Assembly: GCF_026914185.1 (NCBI RefSeq)
Contig: NC_070566.1
Span: forward strand, 3,038,001 to 3,102,000
Origin: Puccinia triticina
Taxonomy: Eukaryota; Basidiomycota; Pucciniomycetes; Pucciniales; Pucciniaceae
Length of the DNA stretch: 64,000 bases
Reading direction: 5' to 3'
Position numbers and translations under genes: made by a program. Shown here one piece after another: positions 46,030 to 56,020 of the stretch (positions within the stretch are counted from its first letter, which is position 1; the number at the start of each line of letters is the position of its first letter). The notes under the pieces were generated by a model. The model saw only the letters and a program-made list of their open reading frames with translations. It was not told the origin of the DNA and ran no database searches.

Positions 46030-46497
46030 GAGGCCCTATTTATATTCTTTTCTACTGGAAGGTCTTCCTTCCAGTTGGTAGGGTTTACAGCCCTTTTGAC
46101 CGGAAGGGATTCCCTCCAGTCAGATAGGCTGTAGAGCCTCTTCGCCTGAAATGATTTACTTCCGGTCAAAGAAGCTGTAGAGCCCCTTTAACCGGAAGGG
46201 AATCCTTCCAGTCAAAGAGGCTGTAGAGCTCCTTTGACCGGAAGGGAATGCTTCCAGTCGAAGAGGCTGTATAGCCCCTTCGACCGGAAGGGAATCCTTC
46301 CAGTCGAAGAGGCTGTAGAGCCCCTTCGACCGGAAGGGAATCCTTCCAGTCAAAGAGGCTGCAGAGCCCCTTCGACTGGAAGGCAATCCTTCCAGTCGAA
46401 GAGGCTGTAGAGCCCCTTCGACCGGAAGGGAATCCTTCCAGTCAAAGAGGCTGCAGAGCCCCTTCGACTGGAAGGCAATCCTTCCAGTCGAAGGCTG
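46030..46497 (+). repeat. 46 bp hairpin minisatellite, about 10 copies
   Basis: The unit reads CGACCGGAAGGGAATCCTTC then CAGTCGAAGAGGCTGTAGAGCCCCTT split over 46 bp. Each unit contains a self-complementary GACYGGAAGG...CCTTCCAGTC, so every copy can form its own hairpin. The array lies between the hAT transposase pseudogene and the next hAT left end. Copies differ by a few substitutions. Confidence 0.85.
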
Positions 46498-46501
46498 CAG
46501 T

Positions 46502-47350
46502 AATGGTGAAAGGCTGCGCTGCGCTACAAAAAGCGCCCGTTTTAGCGCAGCGCAGCGGGCGCCCGCTACGTGCCCGCCCCAAAAAGCTGTAGCGCAGCCA
46601 TAAACCGCTGCGCTACGGCTAAATGTAGCTCACTTGCGCTATTCCCCAGGTGAAAAAGCGCAAGCGCAGCGGGAAAAGCTGCGCTTTTGAGCTAATATAG
46701 TGCAGCGCAGCTGAAAAAAGCTTTTTGGCGCTAAAGTTGCGCTGCATGCACTTTTCTGCTGTGAAAGCGCAATAGCGCAGCAGCTCTGATTTGTTTCAAG
46801 GCGGCAGCATAGCCCACAGTCGAGGTCTTGGATATGATGGATCCCAAGACCTCTGCTGTGCGCTGCAAGAGACTCCGGAGAGGGTGGCCGCTGGCTTTGC
46901 TAATACCCCTTGGCTCCTCCAATTCATACATCCCGCTGTGGTTTGGTACCTCAAGCTCTACTTCCCTCCCCTTCCTCAGTCTGTTGCCCCCATCATCTGT
47001 TCTTTCAGAGTTTTTGCTTCTAAATTTTTTTAGTTATGGCTGCCAAAGACAAAGACCCCAGACAATCAACCTTGCCAGTGATCAACATCAATCAAACCAC
47101 AGAGAATCTTCCTGTATGCGCACCCCAATTACTTGCGACTTTCTTGCTTGTCCTGCGGGCTCTCCTTTGCTCAAACAAACATTCTATGGCGCAGCAAAGG
47201 TGTGCTCATCAGGTCGGTCTATTCTTTTGGTCCAAACAATCAAGCACTGCATTAGCAGCCACATGGGGCTGTGAAACATTGTTATGTATACTTTTCCTCA
47301 ACACTGATTCATTGTTTATTTCAAAATCATCTGATGTCCCCAAATGAAAT
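46502..47350 (+). mobile_element. hAT element 2, internally deleted relative
   Basis: It starts AATGGTGAAAGGCT with the same subterminal repeats as element 1 (to about 46785). From 47036 it encodes an N-terminus (MAAKDKDPRQSTLP...) resembling that of element 1. The sequence then passes directly into the C-terminal dimerisation block (FLACPAGS, GAAKVCSSGRSIL, CISSHMGL) in another frame by 47280. The BED finger and the whole catalytic core are missing. A non-autonomous derivative. Confidence 0.75.
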
Positions 47351-48200
47351 GGTTTCACTTATTAAATTAAATTTCTTCAGTGGCTGTGAGGGAGACTTTG
47401 CAATAGTGTCTGAATTAAACCTGATCTCAATGCACAGTCTGAGACGAGCAGCGGCAAAGCCGCCCTAAAAGTCTAGTTTAAATAAAACACTAGAGGAAAA
47501 GGTGGCTGCGCCGCTGCAGGGACCAGGTGCCCATCTCATCTCCTTACTCTGTGGCAGTAGTTCATGTGTCCATGTTTTTGAATTAAGAATTTACAGAGGG
47601 TTTTGAGATATTTTTCATCCAGGTTGATCTGTCTTTGGTGCCAAAAACTATGCCTTAAGCATGAATACAGTCAAACACTTGAAAACCCAAACCCTTGTGG
47701 ACAGAATTTGCTATGTGGTTAGGCAGGTTATGTGGTTTCAAGAGCTAGCTACACACCAAAATTTAATTTTGGTGGACCCAAATGAGTGTGGGGTTTGGAG
47801 AGTTACTCCCTTAAACAAGAATGTGGTTTGATAGGTTTGACTGTAACTTGCATTATCCACAATTGACAAGCATCATTTGTCTTTCCAGGGTTTCACAATT
47901 GGAATTTGAAAAACTTTAGTACCCATTTTCTTGAGGATGTAGCTCACATTAAAGATGATTTTATTACTTTTTATAAAATCATGTACCCAGCTCAGAAACT
48001 CCTATGACATTTGTCTCAGTGAAGAACTAAATACCTGTCACAAAAATTTTAAGCTTTTTAAATTGATAAACTGTATAGTTCAATCAGCAATACTCAATCA
48101 TGAATAAGACAAGGTTCTTCTTTGAATGGGTAGTAACCATTTGGAATGAGAGATATATGAAATTATAGCTGTAAAAATTGATCAGCAAAGTTGGAGGAGT
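47351..48200. other. AT-rich spacer, nothing recognised apart from a short dyad
   Basis: A small inverted structure at about 47450-47519 has GCAGCGGC...AAGCCGCC on one side and GGTGGC...GCCGCTGC on the other. A related end (AGGCGGCTTCGCCGCTGC) occurs at 50861-50878. Otherwise nothing. Confidence 0.4.
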
Positions 48201-48800
48201 GGATTGGGCGGCTGGACCATGAAGGACAATTGGGATCCTGAGATAAGGAATCCAACAGAGTCATCGAGTGGTTCGCCGTCGAGGTTTTCGTCAATTCCAA
48301 CGTGCTGGTTGCTGGTTGTGTGCTCGAAGTGCCAGAAAGCTCTCCGGCGTTCCCATGATAGGGACCCCGTTGAGAGCGCCGCCGGCCTTATGTCATGCGC
48401 TTCTCAGCGCCGCAGATGGCGAGCATTTTTGTTCCAAGCCTTCCTCGGATGTTTTGTCGCATGTACAGAGCGGTCGCGGGCCTTAAACGGCGGGCATGCG
48501 AGGTCGATGGCCAGCGTCATTAGGTGGCCAACCGGCCGGCTCGCCCGCGCTGTGGGGCCGGACGCCTCACTGTGTCGCCACTCCAGCGAGCGGGGCAGGT
48601 TGGCGGCCTGGGGGCGACCCCCTGATGCAACACCGGGTAGTTACGATGCCAGTAACGGCATCGTAACGGTAACGTATCGTGTTTTTGCGCGTTACCGCTA
48701 CCGTTACTGGTAACGGTGGTGCGGTACCGCTAGTTTGCTTTTTTCAAGCTTTTCTTTTGGGCGCGTTACGATTTTTTTACGGCTAGAGGTAGCGATTTTT
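48201..48800 (+). mobile_element. GC-rich TE fragment ending in GTAACGG palindromes
   Basis: A 169-codon frame (48204-48713) lacks a domain. From 48636 a dense set of GTTAC/GTAAC motifs forms perfect dyads: GTTACGATGCC/GGCATCGTAAC (48640-48667) and CCGTTAC/GTAACGG (48701-48716). This looks like the end of an unidentified DNA transposon. No transposase seen. Confidence 0.4.
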
Positions 48801-49690
48801 TTTGGAAGTACAACCTACTGGGTCAGAAAGATGAGCCCATATACCGGCCCTCAGAGCCAAGTAACCGAGTGGGGTTCCTCACCGGCATGCTGGTGAGGAG
48901 ATGCTGGTTTCCCGCCAAGGACTCAGGAGAACATATCAGAAGACAGCCGGGTACATATCAAGCAGGCATAAAAGAACTGTAGCTGTTTGCTGGAAATATC
49001 CTCATTGGCGAGAGCTTACAATGTGAGATCACCAAGCAGTAGGCCTCCTTTGGCAAGCGGGTACATACACCTTTTGACTGCTTGCTGGGGACTGGGAGGA
49101 ATCTTCCTCAGAATCATCCAGGCAAGCGGAAGAAGCCCCAGTTGTAGGTTCATGTAACCACTTGCCAGAGATGATTTCTACCGGGCCCGCTTGCAAACAA
49201 CTTCGGCAAGCAGTTACAAGGCGCTCGCCGAAGGGGAATTTTTCAGGGCAAGCAAAAGGTCATCTTTGGGTCTTACTAAGTGGGTACACTCCAGCTTGCC
49301 AAGTATATTGGCAAGCCAGAGAATGTGCACGCTCAGGAGGAATCCTCCCGAGCAAGCCAAAGAGAATCCATGCCCGGCGAGTGGATGCAAAGGTGTAACC
49401 GCTCCGTTTGGTTGGCAGAGCAAGTAGTACCTTGCACCTGCTTACCAAGATCCTTTGCAAGCAAAGATAAAGGAAGGGACTCCCTCCCCTGCAACGAGCG
49501 GGTATCAAGTTGCTTGCCGAGGTCCTTGGCAAGCAGGTACAAGGAGCTTGCCCGGGATGAATATGAACCCCGGGGGCAAGAGGAAAATGTACAGAGGTGT
49601 ATGCACCCGCTCGGCTGGGCAAGCACCCAATCGGGATGGCCGATGGCTGGGGGTGATCCTCCTGATCAAATACATAGCTAAGGTAGATTC
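48801..49690. repeat. Dispersed hairpin repeats of a CTTGCCAAG/CTTGGCAAG type
   Basis: Short units such as GCTTGCCAAGTATATTGGCA, CTTGCCGAGG and CTTGGCAAGC recur about every 50-60 bp. Overlapping open frames on both strands follow from the repeat and are not genes. Layout resembles the 46 bp minisatellite but is more diverged. Confidence 0.5.
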
Positions 49691-50570
49691 TCCGAATCCG
49701 GAATTAGTTTGGTTATATTCACCCCACCACTGTTGCCTGATGTGGACCTCCCATGTCGGCAGCGCCACCGCAGCGCAAGGGAATGACACCTGCCCGACCA
49801 TCACGACGGGTTGGCCTGCGGGACGGGCGACGCGAAGGCACCCAGCGTGGCTTACAACAACCTGATGTGGGTCCTGACGCCACCTGGCCTTGGGCGCCCC
49901 ACCCCCTATCACCGTGACGCCAAGCTGGCGCCCTCATGGCGCCGCAGCTTTGCCCGATTCGTCCGGGTGTGTAGTTTACATCCATATGAAGTCACTGCCG
50001 CGCGGGTCAAAGATGCATCAGCGGCGTGGCGGTGGCATTGTCGCCAAGGATATGCACTTGGCATGCAGGGCCAAGTCGAGGAAGCCAATGCGAGTTTGCT
50101 GGGGGAACTGGAACGTGTATAAAAAGAGGTGCCCTTGAGTTTGGATAATCCCCAGGGCATCCTCTGCCGCTGTACTTCCAGCGTGCAGTTTGTCCTCACC
50201 CCCTCCGCTGTTGCACTTGCGCAGTTTGAGGGGCTAAACTCGTTGGCCCCCCTTTGCATAATGCCTTCAATGCGGCACGCTGGGGGTCATCCTCTCACTG
50301 TTTTTTAACCCTGCTAGACAGGGATGGACAGTGGGCCACGGTGCATCAGCTTGCTGATGTTAGGTGGCTGGTTGCAGGTTATAGTTGTAAAATTATGTTT
50401 TTTTGTTGTTTTGGCATTTGTAGAGGAAAAACCTTTTATGTTTTTTTTCTGGAAGTTGTAGAGGGGAAACCCTTGATTTTTTTTTTTTTAATTTTTGGAT
50501 ATTTGTAGGGGAAACCCTTGAATTTTTGTTTTGTGATTCTGAGGCTTTAATAAACTTGGATATATTCCAT
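49691..50570 (+). mobile_element. LTR-like block 1 (solo LTR candidate)
   Basis: The right two thirds (from about 50015) align with 56885-57390. They include a GTATAAAA TATA-like box at about 50117, the CCTCTGCCGCTGTACTTCCAG stretch downstream of it (last base omitted from the alignment core), the GCTGTTGCACTTGCGCAG box, and a shared tail ending TAATAAACTTGGAT at 50550-50563. A TATA box followed by a conserved transcribed tail without coding suggests an LTR. No second LTR or internal region is next to it. Confidence 0.5.
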
Positions 50571-50990
50571 TTCCATATACCTCTAGTAAAGTACAAAAAC
50601 ATATATTAAAGAATAAAAAAATTGTTTTTTTCTCTCCTTCTACATATAGCACGAATCACCTGAAAGAGTACTTTACCTATCCTGCCCCCCCCCCCCCCCC
50701 CCCAAAAAAAAAAGTAAAGAAGCGCTACAAAATAGTGCAGCGCGCTTTTCACGGCTAGTTTATTCTCCCTAGAAAAAAAAGTGGAAAAAAGCGCTACAAA
50801 ATAGCGCAGCCCACTTTTTATAGCGCAAGCGCAGCGTTTTTGCGCTACACTAGAGGCCAAGGCGGCTTCGCCGCTGCAAAACACAGGTTTATTTGTGTGG
50901 CCTCCCCTGTTCCTGGTCTTCCATATCAATTGGCCTATGTAGTAAGAGTCCAGATATGGCATTATTAACACAATTTATTTGAATGATAAT
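50571..50990. mobile_element. Fragment with hAT-type subterminal motifs and a C homopolymer
   Basis: A C-run of about 22 lies at 50684-50702 and continues into an A-run. 50715-50850 carries GCGCTACAAAATAGCGCAG-type repeats like the hAT ends, finishing in the hairpin GCGGC-TTC-GCCGC (50862-50875). No full terminus found. Confidence 0.4.
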
Positions 50991-51152
50991 TACAAGATTA
51001 GATTAAAATTAAAAGAGGGGAAGGATTGCAGGGGAGCGAGTGAGGAACGAACAGTTCCCCCCTGTCCACGAAGGCGGCATGAGCGGGCAAGGACCTGGGC
51101 GTACCTGGCAAGAGGCCGGGCACCATGTCGCACCTGCGACTTCCGGCCTCGC

Positions 51153-51180
51153 GGGTCATATAAGTATTAAAGTATGACCC
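51153..51180 (+). promoter_or_regulatory. TATA box inside an 8 bp dyad
   Basis: GGGTCATA (51153-51160) and TATGACCC (51173-51180) are perfect inverted repeats framing TAAGTATTAAAG. A plausible core promoter of the retroelement whose leader follows. A second dyad, GTCGCA/TGCGAC, lies just upstream at about 51127-51140. Confidence 0.45.
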
Positions 51181-51649
51181 TTGGTGCTGATGGTTTCGAA
51201 GCCCTCAGCGCTCTTCTCCCCATCATCGCCCAGAGCCTGCTCATCTAGAGCCGCTCGCCTTTTCTCTCAAAATCGTTTATTTTTGCTTTGACAAGCGAGT
51301 CTATTTTCTACAGACCGCATCCTTATCACTTTGGATCTCTATCCTTCCTCTGGTTCATCCTTACGTCTTCGTTATTTCCGCTTTCATAGCGAGTCTATTT
51401 TCTACAGACGACATCCTCATATTTTCGCATCCTCATCCTCATCTTTTCGCATCTTCGCTATCAAACAACCGTTCGACTTCGAATTCTTTTCCTTCCGATT
51501 ACACGTATATAAGACCGCGATCCTCACCGTCTCGTATCTCACTTTAACCATTCCCTATCGCCAAGCGTATAGAGCTCTTCTGGTATTCAATTAAGGTAAT
51601 GTAAAGCAACTGTCCTTTCTAAGTCACGATATATACCACTTTATCTTCC

Positions 51650-52885
51650 GAACGCGTGAACAAAGCCTCATTGAGCTCCAAACCGCGCTTCATATCAATA
51701 ACATATATTCCAATTCAACTTCCGAGCGCGTGATCCAAGCCTCCTTGAGCTCCAACCGCGGTTTGTATCGATAACTTGTCCTTTTCTACCGCGCAACGCA
51801 TGCTGTCTCAAGCTGCTGCAGCAATTTTCTATACACATGATCATTAGCGAGCCACAAGCCTGAATAGAGCTCCAAGCCGCCCTAATAGTCGTTCATAAAT
51901 GTTAACCCGCAACACACGCAATTTCCTACACACATGTGCGTTGACAAGCATTAAGCCTGAATAAGAGCTCCAAGCCGCAGTCAGAATGTTTTTGACGAGC
52001 GTTTAAGCCTGAATAAGAGCTCCAAGCCGCATTCATAATCTTTTACAATTGTTTTAAAGACACTTCGCTCCAGTTTATCTTTCCATTTGCTTCCGGTTTC
52101 GCTCTCCGGCCTCGTTATCTTCTCTCCAAGATCTCCACTCCGAGTCGTTCTCTGCAGAACAGACTCCTCTCCACTTCATCCTCACAATATTCAAGCGCGC
52201 GAAACTCTTATTGGTTCTCGTTTTAAAAGGTAAGGGATATCGTAGTATTAGTGGTTGCACGTTTTTTCCTTATCCTCCATACGCGTGAACTAAGCCGTCT
52301 CGAGCTCCAAACCGCACATGATAGATTTATTCGTAACTAAGCTTTGTGATCTTGCGCCTTCACCATTACGCGATCCTCCATCCTTCATTCAATTTCATAG
52401 ACGGCCACGTCACATTACTATCCAGGCTGCAGCATATATATCTTTATATCCTTTTACTACTCGCGTAGAAACAAGCAATGATTGAGCTCCAAATCCGCGT
52501 TTCTCAAACCTTTACTTCCGTGGACTTGAGCCGTCGAGCTCCCATCCGGATTGATAAACTGACGACATTGCGTACTCTTTAATTGGTGCCAAAAATTTCA
52601 CTCAGCGCGAATTCTCACGCGTGCGGATATCAGAGATTTCTCAACCTCTAGCGTGTACCAAGCTCCAGTTTTGTTATTGTTCCATTGATAAACACCAGTT
52701 TGTTTGGGAATTTTGGGCGCGCAATAAGCTCTAGTGAGCTCCAAACCGGACGTTTTTTTTTTCGTTATACACCCGTCTATACATCGGTATACTTACCCAC
52801 GTTTGGATTATCGTTCTAAATGATTACAATGATCATTTCAACTCGCGTGATCTAAGCTAAAACGTAAGCTCCCATCCGCATGGTT
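51650..52885 (+). repeat. Array of about 11 dispersed GAGCTC-centred motifs
   Basis: GAGCTC cores lie at 51673, 51747, 51867, 51965, 52017, 52302, 52484, 52536 and 52736. Two variants with AAGCTC lie near 52660 and 52866. The fuller consensus is CGCGTGA, a short gap, AAGCC, 4-6 variable bases, then TGAGCTCCAAACCGC. Spacing is irregular, so this is not a simple tandem repeat. The core is a self-complementary hexamer. Confidence 0.85.
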
Positions 52886-53116
52886 CGTGGAGTTTTTCAG
52901 ATGACATGAATAATTACCATTGGCAAGTTGTCACTACCGTCCCCACAGTTAGCTTCATAACTTGAACAGAACTTGTACTGGAATTCAGTCGTGGTCACGC
53001 TTCGCGTATTTTTTAGGATCATAGAGATTTCCATCAGAACAACCCAACTGAGATTTCGCGTTTTATAAAGGATACTTGATCCCTTACCTTTTGACGGAAG
53101 GAATACGGAAGTTGTC

Positions 53117-53820
53117 ATGGGTGCGCGATCTAATGCCCGAGCGATCCCTAGGAATCCCATCGGGGGCTCAGGATCTGAAGAGGCCGCTGTGGCTGGTTCT
53201 TTAACGCCCGGCGGGACGGTGTTACCGGGTGACGTGCTTCAGACGGTCGAAGACGGGCCCTCCTCGCGAGAAGAGTCTGAAGATTTGACTGCCCGTTCCT
53301 ATTCTTTGTTCGGCGTGGCCGCTGTCTATCATGATTCCTAGAGGATCTACTTTGGCAAATGGCATGTCCTTTTGCCCGAAGGCCCCTTTTCTTTGTTTTG
53401 GAGTTTTGGCGTGCCCGCGTTTTCACGCAACAGCGGGAGTCGAGCGGCCTCCGGGCGCTCGCCGGAGTTTAGAGTCGATTTCGCAAGTCTACACGTCCCA
53501 CACGTCCCTGCACAAGTTTTTCATTGAGGTTTGGGTGTTCGCGCGTGGCTCAGGCTCCCTAAAAAACCTGAGTCATGGGCTTACACCCGAATCCCCGAAA
53601 CCTCTGTGTTCTTTGACATGAGACGAGACGCAGGCGAATCCTCTTCTCCTGGTCAAGGCCAGAAAGGGTCCTTTAGCCCTTTCTGCCTTTTCTCCCGCAC
53701 TTGCTGCGGCTCAAAGGCAGCGCCAGCGAGTCGCAGCAAGTACCAGGCAAAGAGCGGCAGCCGGAGTGGACAAAGAAATTTTAACTCAGATAACATGGGA
53801 ACTGTGAACAGGATATCATG
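53117..53820 (+). pseudogene. Truncated gag-like frame after the leader
   Basis: ATG at 53117 begins MGARSNARAIPRNPIGGSGS and runs 74 residues to a TAG. Two other frames (53331-53621 and 53531-53821) continue protein-like sequence, consistent with frameshifts. No zinc knuckle, protease or polymerase follows. Two perfect hairpins lie in the tail: AGAAAGGG/CCCTTTCT (53661-53684) and ACTTGCTGCG/CGCAGCAAGT (53699-53741). Confidence 0.4.
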
Positions 53821-55311
53821 AGTGAAAAAAAATTAACAAGGGGCATACACCCAGACTATCCATAATTCTACCACTTTCATTCAGAGAGTAGAGAAAGAAA
53901 TAGTTGTATGGAATGGCTGATTGATCAATGGTTGAAATTGATTTGCATTAAATAAAACAAGCTGACTTGAGGACTAACCAGATGTAGCAGAAATTCATTG
54001 AATTGTATGTTGACAAGTAATCCTGACAGAAAGATGAATATGCAATATGACTTCCCCGTTTGGTCCCCGCGTACATCAAAGTCTCTGAGCCCGCATACAA
54101 ACAGTGACGAGATTGCTGTACGTTTCATTGCACTTACTCCGTCAAACATACAATCCCTTAATCCACTTTTGATAAATGTCCTATTGTGCTGTTCGGTTCC
54201 GATTCAAACAACAAGACTAGATTCAGAAGATTCAGGAGGAGCACGGTTCAGACACAAGTGGAGGCTTGTCTTGTCTGTTTCCCTTCAATCCTGTTAAAAT
54301 CTTCCATTAAGAATCTTTTCAAGTCATAGTTAGGACCCGAACTATAAGAAGTGTTATACTACTACTAGCTTTAGTTTTGTGTGCTGCAATAAAGTTTATA
54401 AGATCTCAAATTCCTACATTGTAATCAGATCCTTTGGAATCTTTTCAGGGGCTTCACTCCTCAATCTGATCAGCCAATAATTTGAGAAAAAGCTGGCCAG
54501 TGCACGTTTCCCAACCTGTATGGGATTTTATAATCAATGTTGGCTAATCAAAGCATAGGTGACATTCAGAATTGAATCAATGCCAAAAATCATGTAAGGA
54601 AAGCTTATGTGCTATCTGTAATCTATTCAAGTTTATTCTTATTTCCCTATTTGAGTATACCACAGCCTAAAAAACAACAAAAACAACACCAGCAGTGGCA
54701 CACACAAGAGAGACTGAAAGATAGTGGGAGAAGCAAGTGGTCTAATCTAGGCTCTCTGAGGAAAATAAAGAGATCTGTGAACAGGTATAATGATTTGATT
54801 AGTTCTATGATTAAAATAATGCATTGGTGGTAGTACCTGGAAGGTCTGGTTCCAGAGTGGTGATGGGAGAAAATGTGCTCAAGCTGATCAGCAAGTTCAA
54901 ATTTCATGGTATGCAGAGGGCGGGTGGCAATCACTCAGGAATGTTTGCTTGCACCCAGGTTCAGGTGTCACATAGATCACGATAAACCTGCTCTATTCAT
55001 TGATCTATGTATGTATCTTCAATGCAGCAGCAGCATCGACAAGCAGTCCCATAAAGAGAAAGAAAGAAATAGAAAATACAGTAAGTATATCACATCCAGC
55101 CCCCGCCAGCCAACAGTTAGGACCTGATCATGATATTCAACACTGTCACTTCGCGTGCCAGCTCGTCGAAGCTGCCAGCCTTGACCAAAGCTTCCAGCCT
55201 TGACGATCTTCCCATTCTCCATACTACATAAAGCACAACAATAGAACCATTAAAAAGAATAAACAATCAGAGTTGAGTTGAGAACAGAAGAGGAAGGACA
55301 GGACTGACTGG
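53821..55311. other. AT-rich spacer, nothing recognised
   Basis: Only short open frames, no repeats of note and no RNA gene. The right end borders the ABC-transporter relic. Confidence 0.5.
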
Positions 55312-56020
55312 TCAATCCTGTTGGCGGTCTTGAGCGTGCTGGGTCGGTGGGCAATGATGACGGTGGTCAGACTGCACGTCACCAGATTCACCTTGTTCTT
55401 GGCCCGGTATCAAGGGCGGAGTTGGCCTTGTCAAGGATGAGCAGTTTAGGGTTCCAGGCGAGCGCATGGGCAATAGCAAGTCCTTGGCATATTGAGCTTG
55501 GATCCAGATGGAACTCAACGGCGGCTTCCTGAATCAAATCCTATAACAAATACACCCAGAGGCTTCAAATAATCAGAACTATATTTCTTTTCTCTCTTGA
55601 TTTTTGGTGTGTGCGACGTGTACATATCAAGAGATAATGCTGAAAAAAAACCTCACATTCATGTTGGGATCTTTGAGAGTGGCCAAGCTGTGGGGAGGAT
55701 AACAAAGTATGATGGGCACATTGGAGGAGTCTCGCGCGGCAATATTTTCTTGGCCTAAGCCTAAAGCTTTGCTGTAGATAGCGGGACTTGGGTCGAGGGT
55801 CCAATCCATCATGGCCTTCACGCTGCCTTGACCATCATCCTCTCCAACATGATTCCCGGGGCACCGTAGCTGGTGTTTGTGCCTACCTTCCCGCTTGGTA
55901 ACGCCGGATCATGCAGGACCACCTTGATTGTTTTTCTGCCATGATTCTGCCATGAAGCTCCCAATTGGCTCCTCGCTGAGGAGGTCAAAGATCCAGCTGC
56001 TCGCACCCAAACCTTTCATG
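55312..56020 (-). pseudogene. ABC transporter nucleotide-binding domain relic (half-transporter type)
   Basis: On the minus strand an exon ending at 55540 encodes CQGLAIAHALAWNPKLLILD followed by KANSALDT, an eroded signature motif plus Walker B, and then, after a frame change, TVIIAHRPSTLKTANRI, the H-loop. An intron with intact GT/AG sites (55541-55656) joins it to upstream sequence reading DPNMN. Near 55975 WIFDLLSEEPIGSF resembles the linker before the nucleotide-binding domain. The catalytic Glu after Walker B is Lys, a stop follows SALDTG, and no Walker A is visible. The HRPSTLKTAN wording recalls B-family half-transporters such as the mitochondrial Mdl1 group. Dead duplicate. Confidence 0.75.

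Larger units (their letters stand above)
51000..53116 (+). mobile_element. Retrotransposon 5' LTR/leader with an array of GAGCTC motifs
   Basis: A TATA-like box at about 51156 is followed by 1.9 kb without coding capacity leading to a gag-like ATG at 53117. The early part has a duplicated AGCGAGTCTATTTTCTACAG (51293 and about 51388). From 51650 to 52890 a motif recurs every 80-180 bp. I read the whole as an LTR plus an unusually long leader. The LTR boundary and primer site could not be fixed, so class (gypsy or copia) is open. Confidence 0.5.

Noticed and set aside
46030..46497. CRISPR-like reading of the 46 bp array
   Set aside because: Units are contiguous without unique spacers and the context is eukaryotic.
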